Notes: generated by a model from the letters alone, not told the origin. A stretch of 64,000 nucleotides of DNA from Rugalucina vietnamica (GCA_964017185.1 OZ024870.1:61482812-61546811); one strand, 5' to 3'. Counted from the stretch's first letter, positions 22,901 to 37,900 are shown. Numbers and translations: made by a program.

Positions 22901-25900
22901 ATTAATGCTCAAATAAACAATTTTTCAGTAATACTGAGACAAAAGCCACCATTTACCAGGTTTTAACTATAGATATTTATGTTAATGAGTCTTGCTCAAC
23001 ACTGGTGGAATTGGAAATTTTGGAACATCTTTATTTGAAATCTGACAAACAACTGACTCTCCTTGTGTATTGTGGTCATGAAAAATTATACAGTTTACCT
23101 TTGGATCTGAGACATCTATGGTTCTACAGGTGTACCTAGAATTGTGTTAAGGATATCAGGACAAGAGCCTTTAAAAGAAAAAACAACAAACAAATAAAAA
23201 CACAGACATACATCTTGAGTAACCAGCACTGTAAAGAAAAAGTTAAAACCACATTAAACAGCCAAATGCTTTCTGTAGGCGTACTGTAAATCCAACAAAG
23301 ATTTGCTTAACAATACATCAACCTTATTGGGTCATTAGAATCTTCCATTAAAGAGCTTACATGTATTTCATGGTATAGCGTGTGAAACATGCCGTCCCAT
23401 GGTTAAGAGAACAATGGTACTAATTACCATCAGCTTCTTGTGCATATTACAATTTGTGCTGCATGCACATGGGTACTCTGTGGTAGGTGCATGAGTTCTC
23501 TCAGTAACGAGAATTAGATTATTAGACTGTTCATTTGTGTTAGAAATACATGTATACAGAATAATTCAATTATGTACTCAAAGGATACTTTCTAGTTGTT
23601 GAACAAATCTGTAGTAACACCCTGTCCATATGTACATCTGTCTGCATGTCTAAACTGGACTTCTTTTCTAACTTCTGAAGGGCAAACATTATCTGGAATT
23701 GTAAAAGGCTATTATTATAAAATGAAAAAAAAAAAGAGTCAATAAGCAATGCTTATCCTGCCCATAACCCTGTATACTAAAGCCATACTTGAATTATAAA
23801 GGGAAATAACTCTTTAGAGGATTGGCACCTAGACTAAGCATTTGTCTCATAAATATCAAGATGCCTGCAAAATTTCATCTATAAATTCCATCAATGTGTC
23901 TTCAAGATATTAACGAAACAAAAGTGTTACGGACGGACGGACAACCTGAAAACAGCATTCGTTGTGGCAGGTGATATAAGCACTAATTCAGAAGGAAAAC
24001 CATGGTTGGAAATTAATGCCAAAAAACTATAATTATAATTATTATCTAACACAACCTGTATAATACATGTACCTGTCTTAGTTTAGCCTGAGAGCTCTGT
24101 ATCATCGGTGGCGGTGCCAGGGCAAACACACCGATCACCTGGAGACCACCTGGCAACATGGTGCTCACCTAGGAAAACAAAAGTGGTGTCATTTAAGAAT
24201 GTTGACAAGCATACTTTTATACCAGAGGACCAATGGTCCTGTAAACGCTCACCTGAGTCTGCTGCATATACCAATAAACATGTTTGAATATTATGGTATT
24301 TAACCCCAGTGCAGGGGCAGATGAAGCCCTTGGGCCGTTTTCTTTTTTCAGAATAATCAATATTCTGTCCATTTGCCAATTTCTTGCTGGCTTTTCCCTT
24401 CAAATGACGTTTTAACAGTTTTTCCCATTCAAATGCATGGGCAACCCATGTTGACCTTGCCATAAACTTGGTCAAGGTCATCACAGGGTCATGATTTATA
24501 TATACATTGTAGTACTATAGCCATGGATGCTTCACGCCAAGTTTCATTGAAGTCAATCTATTGGTTTCAGAGAAGAAGATATTTGAAGGGTTTTTACCAT
24601 ATATGGGCATGGCGGCCATCTTGGTCATGTGACCTAGATTATTAATATATACATTGGTTCCCCCATCCTATAGATGCTTCACATAAAATTTGGCTTCAAT
24701 TGGCCAAGTGGTTTTAGAGAAGATGTTTGAATATTATGGTAATATACATGTATATTGCCCCGGGGTGTGGGCATATGAGCCCTTAGGTCCATTTTTTTTT
24801 TCAGAATCATTAATATTTAGTCCTACTACCCATTTCCTGCAAGATTTTCACCTCAAATGACTTTTTAAAAGTTTTCCCCATTCCAATGCATTGGCGACCT
24901 ATGTTGACCTTGTCCTAAAATAGGTCAAGGTCACCACAGGGTCATATTTTATATACACATTGTAGTACTTCAGCCATTGGTGCTTCATGCCCAGTTTCTT
25001 TGAAATTGGTCCACCAGATTCGGAGAAGAAGATTTTTGAAGGGTTTTTACCTTATATGGGCATGGCATGGCCATCTTGGTCATGTGAACTAGATAATCTA
25101 TATACACATTAATTCCCACATTCCATAGATGCTTCACATAAAATTTGGCTTTGATTCGCCAAGCGGTTTCAGAGGAGAAGATGTTTGAATATTATGGTAA
25201 TATACATGTATATTGCCCCGGGGTGGAGGCAGATGAGCCCCTGAGGTCCATTTTTTTTCAGAATCATTAATATTCAGTCCTACTGCCCATTTCCTGCAAG
25301 ACTTTCACTTTAAATGACATTTTAAAAGTTTTCCCTATTCAAATGCATTGGCGACCTATGTTGACCTTGCCATAAAAAAAGGTCAAGGTCATCACAGGGT
25401 CATGATTTATATATACATTGTAGTACTTGAGCCATTGATGCTTCATGCCAAGTTTCATTGAAATCGGTCCAGTGGTTCCGGAGAAGAGAGTTTTTGAAGG
25501 GTTTTTACCATATATGGGCATGGCGGCCATCTTGGTCATGTGACCTGGATTATTTATATACACATTGGTTCCCCCTTCCCATAGATGCTTCATGTAAAAT
25601 TTGGCTTTGATTGGCCAAGCGGTTTCAGAGAAGAAGATGTTTGAATATTATGATAATATACATGTATATTGCCCCGGGGTGGGGGCGGATGAGCCCCTGG
25701 TGCCCAATTTTTTTCAGAATCATTAATATTCAGTCCTACTGCTCATTTTCTGCAAGATTTTTCCTTTAAATGACAATTTAACAATTTTTCCCATTCAAAT
25801 GCAAAGGCGACCTATGTTGACCTTGCCGTAAAATAGGTCAGGGTCACCGCAAGGTCATGATTTATATATACATTGTAGTACTTGAGTCATCGATGCTTCA

Positions 25901-28900
25901 TGCCAAGTTTGGTTGAAATCGGTCCAGTGGTTCCGGAGAAGAAGATTTTTGAAGGGTTTTTACCATATATGGGCATGGCGGCCATCTTGGTCATGTGACC
26001 TGGATTATTTATATACACATTGGTTCCCCCTTCCCATAGATGCTTCATGTAAAATTTGGCTTTGATTGGCCAAGCTGTTTCAGAGAAGAAGATCTTTGAA
26101 AATGGTGGACGACGGACGGACGACGGACGGACGACGGAGCATGGGTATACTATAAGCTCACCTTGTGAGCCTGACGGCTCAGGTGAGCTAAAAAACTGAT
26201 TATGTGGTATTATTTGAGCCTATCATTAATTGAAGTATGGCAACATTGCCACATCAACCAAAACCAATATCATAATGTCTTTGTCTATATACAGTTGTAC
26301 TGCCAAAATATTTACTTTATATCTAAAATGACTATGAAAACCAACCTGTTTTGCATGTGTAGCAGGCCATTGCTCATTCAGCAGCTCCAGGCTTGTTGGT
26401 TTACTCTGGGATTTCCGTCGCTTTTTCTTGGACTTTTCTGCATCTGCTTGATCATCATCATCACTGGCTTGGTCCTCCATAGGTTCTGGAGTCCGGACAA
26501 TGTGTACTGCATAGTCTTTCTGTGTAGATAACTAAAGCAGAACAAGAGAACTGTTTAATTCTTAAATTCTGTTGTATTGTAAGACCATTGTTTGTATGCT
26601 ATTTTTGTTCCCCTATATTTCCACAATCACGCATGACAATCATATTAAATTTTCAAACCATCAGAATGAATAATACGAATAATCATACTTTGATCTAACT
26701 GACTGCTTTTGATTCAGCTTATGGGAATACTCAGCCAATGTCCAGACTGTCAGTTATCCAAACCACTTTTCTCCTTGGCAGTCTTTAACCAAGGTCTCTC
26801 CATAGAAAAGTTCAGGAAACTCTGTACTGAATTTACAAATAATCCAAAAATCCCAAGTATCAAGTCAGGTATCATATATGGACGGTGCTGGAAGCAGTCA
26901 TATAACTTACTCTAATTGTGAGCAACCATTTAATACAAATTAAGGTCATGATACACTCCATTACAGAATACATGATCATATCAGCTTCACAATCAAATGG
27001 GCCACAACATTGGAAAATGTACCTTTGCACAATATATTGAGTACTTGAAAAACTATTATAATTTAAATGTATAATGTTTCTAGACTCTAGAGTCTAGTAC
27101 TAAGTCTTTATTTGACCAAATTATTCAAGTTATTTTGTGAGATATTACATAATCACAATATTAACCCTACAGACGTCATTGTTCTGAAAACTGACGTCAA
27201 AGTTACTTAATGCATTTCTGCATGTTAGCAGAGCCTACAAAACTCGATGCATTTGCTTAAAATTGCTTAAGCTTTTGGTCAGAATCTATTGTTTAGATAG
27301 AAGCAGACTATACTTACAAACAATATGTCAAAATCGTTTTGTCTATTTTTGTGACTATGTGGTTGCTATGGTAACCGTTTGACAATTGATATAGGAAATT
27401 AAGTATATTATGTGCTAAAACAAGGGCAGATAACTCCAAATATTAAAAATAAATATGTTTAAACCCCCATTTAAGCGATAGCCCTGTGTTCAAAGATAAC
27501 AAATACAGCGTTAATTCTGAATCATGTTTTACATGATTTTTCCGCTTCTGTGCAGTTTTTCCATTAATAGCATCAGAATGTCCGAAGGCACTTTTTGTCG
27601 CGTTGAGGTTCATATAATTTTCAAGAAAATAAATTGTGCAAATTCTCAAGAAAAATGTTCCGTAAAATTTTATATGAATAAAAGTTGTAAAAATGGACAC
27701 TGAGGTACATTGTAAGACAAAATGGACTCAAGCTCTAATGTTATTATTAATGTGGACTGGATAATTCAGTATGGTCTGGTGTAAAAAAATGAATGCTTCA
27801 AGAATATCAGGCTTATGTAAAACTGACACTAACGGTAAATTTTGAATGTACACTTTCTTTGTGATTAGGCCTAAATAAAATATATGTGTGGTTCCTGTTA
27901 CATGCCCCAAAAAATTAGGGTAGGTAGGTAGGGAGTATTATTTAATTTAGTCAAAACATGTAACACAGAATTCGGAAAACGGCCTCAAAATTGGAAAATA
28001 AGGCTATTTTTAGTTGTTTTTCTCTTTAAAGACCATTTTAATGTTTAGGGTAGGATGAAAAAATTCGGGTAGGTAGGGAAAGCTGAACCACACATATAAA
28101 TCATTTAGGCCTTATATACAACACTTGCATTAAAGGGTTTAAAGAGAGACATTGCTTTAACCAAGCAGATAAGATAAGCAGTACTCAGTGACTGTGTCCA
28201 TCCTTTGACCATAACTGGAAGCTGCAGGATCCAGAAATTAGACATCAACAGCACAAGACTGCTGATTGTCAAGAGTTAGATTGAGAAATATTAATAAAGA
28301 GGGCTTTGTTGGATCGGCAGATTTTCCATTTTCTTTGTTTACATGCCTTTGCAAGCATTCTAGACAGGTACCAATGATGACAGCAGCTAGAGGTTTTTAT
28401 AATCTATGTGGTAGGGACTACACATCTATATACGTAGCATCTTCCGATATAAGGTCAGACACCTTTGACAGTCAACAGACCTGGGTTAATCTTAATCGTT
28501 AATCATGATTACTACTTTTATTCAATTGAATTTTTTTTCAATTGAAAATTATTCTGTAATCGTAGATTTTTGTGATTGAAATTAATCTTATTCTTATTCG
28601 AATACTTTTCAAAAATGCCTGTAATCGTGATTGATTGTATAAATAATTTTCGATTACATTCCAAGATGTGCTGAAAATTCTTTTTCTGAAAAAAAAGAGA
28701 GAAAAAGAAAGTAAATAGACTAATATTTAAGATTATGTTCACAACAAGAATTCTGTGATTTTCCAAAAAAATTAATATATCAAATGGGAATTCTGATAAA
28801 GTAACAGATCAGATGTGCAGAATGCCATAAGTTTTGGCTTTTATCTCTAAATGTGAAAAAAAAACAACAACACACAAACAGCATTTTCTTTATGAAAATG

Positions 28901-31855
28901 ACATGGGCACATAATAAAGTTATTCATGCATACAGGTCAACAATTTAACAGTATTATATTTTTTTCTTGTCCTATTTGGGTATTTTTTCTGGCTTTACCA
29001 TATCATTTCAGAAGTCTTCTTAGTACACTCCTTTTTTCCTTCATTTCTTTGACCTCACCATGCTTATAAACATAGAATTGACCTATTCCGCTTATCGGAA
29101 AAGATGGCAATGACGTCATCGATAATATTACCTGTGAACTCACGGGTACAGAGTCAATTAAAACAGTGTTTTCTGAGGAAAACTATGTCCCCCCAACCGT
29201 TTAGTAATTGAAGTGTAGCTACCTTGTGATATGAAGTTTTTCTAGGGAAGACACCATGTAAGGTGTGATAGTTTAAACTTGTTTTGGACCCTGTCTAAAA
29301 TTGGGTCACAATCACCAAATTCTTATTAACTCTGAACCTCCTCACAACAATGCTTCTGAGCAAGTTTGGTCAAAATCCATCAATTATTAGTTTACAAGAT
29401 ATCGTATCAGAAAAACTAATTTCAACAGTTTTTATGGACCCGTGACCTTGGAAATTAGGTCAAGGTCATCAAAATCTAATCAACTTTGAGCCTCCTCCAA
29501 ACAATGCTTCTGTGCAAGTTTGGTCAAAATCCATCAATTGGTTTACAAGATATTGCAGTGAAAAGACTAATTTCAACATTTTTTTATGGACTCGTGACCT
29601 TGAAAATTAGGTCAAGGTCACCAAAATCTAACCAACTCTGAGCCTTCTCGCAACAATGCTTCTGTGCAAGTTTGGTCAAAATCCATCAATTGGTTTACAA
29701 GTTATCGTGTTGGAAAGATTAATTTCAACATTTTTTATGGACTCGTGACCTTGAAAATTAGGTCAAGATCACCAAAATCTAATCAACTCTGAGCCTCCTC
29801 CCAACAATGCTTCTGTGCAAGTTTGGTCAAAATCCGTCAATTGATTTACAAGATACTGCGTTGGAAAGACTAATTTCAACATTTTTTATTGACTTGTGAC
29901 CTTGAAAATTAGGTCAAGGTCACCAAAATCTAGCCGACTCTGCGCCTTCTCGCAACAATGCTTCTGTACAAGTTTGGTCAAAATCCATCCATTCGTTTAC
30001 AAGTTATCGCGTTGGAAAGACTAATTTCAACATTTTTTATGGACTCGCGACCTTGATTATTAGGTCAAGGTCACCAAAATATAATCAACTCTGAGCCTCC
30101 TCCCAACAATGCTTCTGTGCAAGTTTGGTCAAAATCCATCGATTGGTTTACAAGATACTGCATTGGAAAGACTAATTTCAACATTTTTTATGGACTCGTG
30201 ACCTTGAAAATTAGATCAAGGTCACCAAAATCTAATCAACTCTGAGCCTTCTTGCAACAATGCTTCTGTGCAAGTTTGGTCAAAATCCATCTATTGGTTT
30301 ACAAGTTATCGCGTTGGAAAGACTAATTTCAACATTTTTTATGGACTCGTGACCTTGAAAATTAGGTCAAGGTCACCAAAATCTAATCAACTCTGAGCCT
30401 CCTCCCAACAATGCTTCTGTGCAAGTTTGGTCAAAATCCATCAATAGGTTTACAAGATATTGCATTGGAAAGACTAATTTCAACAGTTTTTATGGACTTG
30501 TGACCTTGAAAATTAGGTCAAGGTCACCAAAATCTAGCCGACTCTGCGCCTTCTCGCAACAATGCTTCTGTACAAGTTTGGTCAAAATCCATCCATTCGT
30601 TTACAAGTTATCGCGTTGGAAAGACTAATTTCAACATTTTTTATGGACTCGTGACCTTGATTATTAGGTCAAGGTCACCAAAATATAATCAACTCTGAGC
30701 CTCTTCCCAACAATGCTTCTGTGCAAGTTTGGTCAAAATCCATCGATTGGTTTACAAGATACTGCATTGGAAAGACTAATTTCAACATTTTTTATGGACT
30801 CGTGACCTTGAAAATTAGATCAAGGTCACCAAAATCTAATCAACTCTGAGCCTTCTTGCAACAATGCTTCTGTGCAAGTTTGGTCAAAATCCATCTATTG
30901 GTTTACAAGTTATCGCGTTGGAAAGACTAATTTCAACATTTTTTATGGACTCGTGACCTTGAAAATTAGGTCAAGGTCACCAAAATCTAATCAACTCTGA
31001 GCCTCCTCCAAACAATGCTTCTGTGCAATTTTGGTCAAAATCCATCAATAGGTTTACAAGATATTGCATTGGAAAGACTAATTTCAACAGTTTTTATGGA
31101 CTTGTGACCTTGAAAATTAGGTCAAGGTCACCAAAATCTAGCCGACTCTGCGCCTTCTCGCAACAATGCTTCTGTACAAGTTTGGTCAAAATCCATCCAT
31201 TAGTTTACAAGTTATCGCGTTGGAAAGACTAATTTCAACATTTTTTATGGACTCGTGACCTTGATTATTAGGTCAAGGTCACCAAAATATAATCAACTCT
31301 GAGCCTCCTCCCAACAATGCTTCTGTGCAAGTTTGGTCAAAATCCATCGATTGGTTTACAAGATACTGCATTGGAAAGACTAATTTCAACATTTTTTATG
31401 GACTCGTGACCTTGAAAATTAGGTCAAGGTCACCAAAATATAATCAACTCTGAGCCTTCTTGCAACAATGCTTCTGTGCAAGTTTGGTCAAAATCCATCA
31501 ATAGGTTAACAAGATATTGCATTGGAAAGACTAATTTCAACAGTTTTTATGGACTCGTGACCTTGAAAATTAGGTCAAGGTCACCAAAATCTAATCAACT
31601 CTGAGCCTCCTCCCAACAATGCTCTTGTGCAAGTTTGCTCAAAATCCATTCATTTGTTCAGAAGATATCGCGTCAGAAAACCTAATTTGATCAGTTTTCA
31701 TGGGCTGGTGACCTTGAAAATGAGGTCAAGGTCACCAAAATCTAATCAACTCTTTCCCCCCTCCCAACCATGTATCTATGCAAGTTTGGTCAAAATCCAT
31801 CCACTGGTTCAAAAGATATCGCGTAAGAAAGAAGCTACGCGGACGCGGACGCCGA

Positions 31856-31907
<52 letters not shown>

Positions 31908-34900
31908 AACCGCACCAAAAACAATATGTCCCCCACCTTCGGTTGGGGGGACATAATAAATACACAGACTTAATACACATATCTGTGCGGGTAAATGTGT
32001 CTTAAATTGTAAATATACGTTGAAATCAAAGCTGAATTAAATAAAATGAATTTAACTTAATATAAGAACCACTGAAAAAGAATTATCCGCCATCTGTCTG
32101 AAAAATTATTCTGGCAAGGTTTGTTTTAAACTCGGAAAACTTAATGATCTACAGAGAATGAGTTATATGTAGTTGGATAACTTTATCCAATGCATTCACT
32201 TATTATTTTCAGCTCACATTTTTTCTAGATTTGTTTTTATATAACGGCAGCTTATATTTCACCATTTTATTTAGTAATTATAATAATTTAATATGATAAT
32301 AGATAGAAATGTACAATAACCGTGCCGTTGAAGTTGTTGGAGTTGTTGGAGTTTTAAAATCCACGCATGTGTGGTATGTTATTTTAAAAAATCTTAAACA
32401 TGTCTCCTCCGAAAACAGATGCAGAAATACTACAGCGTAAAATTGTCATAAAATTTCAATGTAATCTGAGACTGAATTGCCAGAAATTGTGTGCATATTA
32501 AATAAAGAGATCAAAGCCGCCCGCGCTTGCCAAAAAATCAAAATATTTAACTATAAATAAACCCGGAAATATTGCGCTTTTCACGATATTTCCCTTCCAA
32601 ATTCAAAATATATGCATTCTGGAAACAGTCTTTTCTCATTACACAACAAAACTTTTAAAGGTTTGGGCGTTTTAGGTCATACAATATAACGTATATTGGC
32701 TTTTAATAAAGCCGCCATTACTGATATGTACCCGTGAGAGTGACCCGGATGCTGGCTGATGACGTCACGCCATCTTTTCCGATAATCGGAATTCTTACCT
32801 GTTTGTTCACACCTTTACGGATTAACTAATAAACAGGTGTCATATCGTTTGTGTTGTCAAAACACCCTAGTTAGTGACAATATACAAGGATTAGCAGAAT
32901 CAATGTCTCTATCTATAGAGACACAATGACAGAATCAACAACTTTGAGAGTCATATTACAAAACTGATGTCAAAATTACACCAGTAAAATTTTTTGTCCA
33001 ATTTGGAGTTGTTAGCCAAATTAACACACACAAACACACACACAACATCATGAGACCTTATAAAATTATGTTTTATGATTCACTGTTTTGTAAAGACTAC
33101 AATCTGAAGATAAAGTGCCCAATACACCAAGAGGATTCCAATAATCCAACATAAAACCATATACAGTTAAATCATAACTGCGTAATTCAAGACTGGCTAG
33201 ATTATAAATGCAAAAACTAATCGATTGATTATTCGATTACTTTTGCAAATCAATTGTATTTGTAATCGATTACATTGTGTAAAAAATTATTTTTAATCGT
33301 AAGATTAAAAGTAATTGTAATCGTTAGTGATTAACTTTGAAAGTAATCGATAACAGGTCTGACAGTCAAGTACCTGTAGTGGCAATGAGAAAGCAGACAA
33401 GCTCACTAAGGATCAGGGGAAAAAATGACAGATGATGCAGGAATTGCAAACCAGTCTGAAGTTACATTTGATTTAGGACACATATTGATGCAGAATTCAA
33501 TCAAATTGGATTTGGAAAAATTGCTGAAATCGCCAAAAACCACAAAATAAGCAACATGATAAAATATGAAGATATCAATATACCGACTACCGAGTGACTG
33601 TAGCAGTTGTGGCTTGAATACTTTTTCAATGAACAGTTTAACTTGGAAAGTGAAAATAGGTTTGACCTACTTGCAAGAGGTCATGAAACCAAGTCCACTG
33701 AAACCTTGAATAGCAAAAACAGTTTTATTAGTGGTCTGAAATTTTCCAGTATCAACATAAACAGTATAAGAGGAAAAAAACTTGAGTTGTTGGCCTTCAT
33801 TGATTTTCATCAATCGCAGATTTTTGTGATTCAGGAAACAAAAATTGACAATTCCATATTAACGTCTGAATTATTTCCGGAATCTTTTCCATACAGCGTG
33901 TACAGAAAGGATAGAACCTTAAATGGTGGTGGTGTTATGCTTCTTGTACACAAGGACATCCCACACATTGGACAATGACTCAGAGTCAGTTTGGGTCAAA
34001 CTTTTTGTAAATAAGAAAACTCACTTTGTGGCTAGCTGGTATCGACCACCTGTCGATGGTCATTTAACAGTATCGGACAATGGAAATGACTTATTGAATT
34101 CCCTGGAAAAGTTTGACAATTTATTTAGAGAACAGCTTGACAAAATCAAAAATATTAATAAAGGCAACAAACCCCCCTTAATTCATGTTTTAGGTGATTT
34201 TAACTTTAGAGATATTGTATGGCTGGACAGACTCAGCAAATCTGGGTCATCATTGAGTCAGACGGAGGGTCAGATTTTGACAGATATCATGAATGACCAT
34301 GGTTTGGAACAATTAGTAAATTTCCCCACCAGAGAAAGAAATACTTTGGACTTAATTTTGACCTCTCTTCCTGGTCAGTTTGTAGACATTCATCCCCCGG
34401 ATAAGCTCAGTGATCATGACATTGTTTCTGTCACATTGAAAATTGCTATCCCCCCTATAAAGAAACCTAGGAGAAAAGTGTATCGTTATCAGAAAGGTGA
34501 TTATGAATCTATGAGAGCAGAAACACTTAAATTTGCAAAGGAAAGATACTTCAACGGTTACTCAGATACTCGGTCTGTCCAGGAAAATTTCAATCTCATT
34601 ACATCGTTTATTCAGGAATCGGCAGATAAACATATCCCCTCAAAAACTAGTTGCTCAGTTTCCTCTGTCCCTTGGATAACACCTGAAATAAGAAGGAAGA
34701 TTCGCAGAAAAAATGCAACTCATGCAAAAGCTAAAAAGACTGGTAGTGCAAAATTTAGATCTAAATTTGAATCTTTACGGAAAGAGATCAAAGCTGATAT
34801 CAGGAAGCAGCATGATCTTTATGTGAACAACTTGGTAGGAGATGTTAAGGCTATTCCTAGAGATTTTTACAGGTACATAAACAGTCAGAAAAAAGATACT

Positions 34901-37900
34901 CAAGGCATTCCCCCGTTGAAAAAGAGAAATGGAAGTGGAATAGCACAATCCGAATTTGAGAAGGCGGAAGAATTTAATGGTCAGTTCTCAGATGTTTTCA
35001 CTAAAAGTGAATACAAACAGGTCCCTCCTATGGATAGATCTGCCCCATTCATGCATGATATTGTGGTCACAAAGTAAGGGGTGACCAAACTCCTCAAAGG
35101 TCTAAACCCGTCTAAAGCCTTAGGGTGATGAGCTTCATCCCAGAGTCCTAAAGAAACTGGCTATGGAATTAGGGCCGGTATTCGCCCATCTCTTCCAGCA
35201 GTCAATTGATACAGGTGAAATTCCTAAAGAATGGTCTCTTGCTAATATTTGCCCCCTGTTTAAGAAGGGCGACAGGTCACTTGCCCGCAATTACCGCCCT
35301 GTTTCTTTGACATGCATTCCTTGTAAGCTTCTTGAACATATTGTATGCTCTAATATTATGGCCCATCTTGACGAACATGAACTCCTGTCGGACAGGCAAC
35401 ACGCATTTAGGAAATGGCATAGCTGTGAAACTCAGTTGACTACAGTGATAAATGACTGGGCCAAAATCTTGGACAAAAAAGGCCAGGTCGACACTTTTAT
35501 ACTCGATTTTGAAAAGGCTTTCGATACTCCTCCCCATGAACTCCTTAAAAGCAAATTGTTCAGCTATGGAATAGGTGGAACAACACTGAATTGGATAAAT
35601 GCTTTCCTTTGTTTCAGACAACAAAGGGTAGTGGTTAATGGTATTAAATCGGATTGGGCTCCAGTTGTGTCGGGTGTCCCTCAGGGCACCGTTCTCGGCC
35701 CCTTGCTGTTTTCCTTGTATATAAATGACATCTCAGCAGACATCGAGTCTGAAATAAGACTCTTTGCTAATGATTGTGTTTGCTATCGTGAAATCAAGAA
35801 TGAAGAGGATACATTGAAACTTCAAAGAGACATTGATCGCTTAGGCAGTTGGGCTAGAAAATGGGGAATGAGATTTCAACATGTCAAATGCAACATGATG
35901 CAGCTGACAAATAAACGGTCTAGTAAGATACAGGCTAACTACACCCTTGAGGGCACTTTACTGGAAAACGTTGAAAGCATAAAATACCTGGGAGTAACAA
36001 TCACAAATGATTTGAAATGGAATACTCATATTTCCAATGTTTGTACAAAGGCTAACAGAACTCTCGGATTCTTGAGGAGAAATTTGTATTCTTGTCTCCC
36101 AGATGTGAAAGAAGCAGCTTATAAAGGACTGGTGCGGCCAGTCTTGGAATATGGAAGCTCCGTTTGGGACCCTCACACTCATGGCCTCCAGCCTCCAGGA
36201 AGAACTGGAAAAGGTCCAAAATCGTGTGGCAAGGTTTGTGACGGGAAATTATGTTTTTGAAACCGGGAGCATGACTGGCATTTTAGGTCAACTGAAATGG
36301 GAATCTCTTAAGAAAAGGAGAAAGGATAGTAGACTTATATTGCTATACAAAGGTCTAAAGGGTAAAGCCAGAATGACACTGGCTATCCGCACGACGGTTG
36401 TGCCGATAATGCCGCTTATCGGCATGACCGTCGTGCGGATAAGCGGCGTTATCCGCACGACAGGAAAATAGATTTTTAAATATTAAATGCTTAGAGAATT
36501 GGTAACATTTTAAGTTGGTATATATTATCCATTTGTCCCAAACTGAAACAGATTATTTACCCATGCAAGAAATTTTACTTTTTAATTAACACAATTATTA
36601 TTTTGCTGAAATTGGCTTTCCTGTGAACTTACCTGTAAAAATCAGACATGCAAATTATCGTAGCTGAACTAATAAAAGAATGTGGTAATCCAAAACAATA
36701 AACAGCCTTTTAATTTAATAACAATGGATCGATTAGTATGAAACATTTCATTAAGACAAAGATTAGATCTTGCATAAAATGTACAATGGTGATAGTTTTC
36801 CGCTTTTTAATAAGTCTATTGAATCTCTATTCTTTTTTTGTATTTTTATTATTTTTATTCATTCATTTTATTTATTTACACAAAAGATGTTTTTCGAATA
36901 AACTTCAATAGTCAAACTTATCATTAATTCATTTAATTGCAAATTAATAATGTAATGCATAAGAAAGCTTGTTAGAAAATTTCATACTCCCGTCGTGCCA
37001 ATAGCCAATACCTGTAGCATTGGCTATCCGCATGACAGTCGGGCCGATAACGCCGCTTATCAGCACGACCGTCGTGCGAATAAGCGGCGTTATCGGCACG
37101 ACGGGACCGTCGTGCGGATAGCCTCAGCCAGCCAGAATACCCACAGATGACCTTATCCCAAAGAATAGGCGTCGTAGAAATCAACACTCTTTGGCTTTTC
37201 AGATACCTTCAGCTAGCAAAGAAGCGTACAAAAGTAGTTTCTTTCCACAGACTATCAGGGACTGGAATGACCTCCCCGATTCACTTGTCTCCTCTGCTGA
37301 AATGTCTGATGACTGTGTGTCCAAGTTCGCTTCACTCGTGCGTTCAAGGGACTAATTTCTCCCCCATCCGAACCCCCTGGTGAAATAATGTCATTTGGCG
37401 TGTCACCAGTAAACTATTCAGATTCAGATAACCAAATTACGGAATCTGAGATCGTGAATTGAATTACCCTTGAAATTATGACAAAACAGTTGACAATTTA
37501 GTTTGAAATGAGACCCGACCACTGACACAAATTTTGACGCAATTGTCGATAAAAAATTAATGAATTTATAAAATAAATAATATGAACTTAGGCACTGCCT
37601 AGAACGGGCATGCAATCATGATTTTGAAATTATTATTCATGAAACAACTTCTAAACTGCACTTACTGTAAAAGTATATGTTGTGTCATTGTCCTGTCCTC
37701 CCCTATCCAATACCCTACCCTACCCTACCCTACCCTACCCTTACTCCTACCCTAACTTTACTCCTACCATTACACCTAACCACCTACCCAACACCTTACC
37801 TCCTACCCTATCCTTACGACTACCCCTACCCTCCCCCTACTCCTAATCCTTCCCCTACCATACCCTTACTCCTACCCCTACACATAACCTCCTACCCTAC

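Larger units (their letters stand above)
28476..33361. mobile_element. hAT-like element with 8-bp duplication, carrying nested repeats
   Basis: Ends CAGACCTGGGTTAATC and its mirror ATCGATAACAGGTCTG, flanked by an exact 8-bp repeat ACAGTCAA at 28468-28475 and 33362-33369. Subterminal zones are dense in AATCGATTA / TAATCGTAA words. There is no transposase frame in 4.9 kb. Most of the interior is other repeats: an inverted pair at 29085 / 32792 and inside it the F2 array. Confidence 0.8.

Noticed and set aside
25339-25593. Frames in the F5 copies (also 50550-50750, 49645-50095)
   Set aside because: The same peptide phrases repeat between F5 monomers and copies; they are repeat translations.
29181-31955. 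CRISPR-like array or functional direct-repeat locus
   Set aside because: Monomers abut without unique spacers; this is satellite-type tandem repetition in a eukaryotic genome.
31627-32005. Thr/Pro- and Arg-rich frames on both strands
   Set aside because: Translations of the (GACGCC)n microsatellite at the end of F2.
37690-37745. Interstitial telomere (TTAGGG)n
   Set aside because: The unit is the 5-bp TACCC/CCCTA with drift into mixed pyrimidines, not the 6-bp animal telomere repeat.
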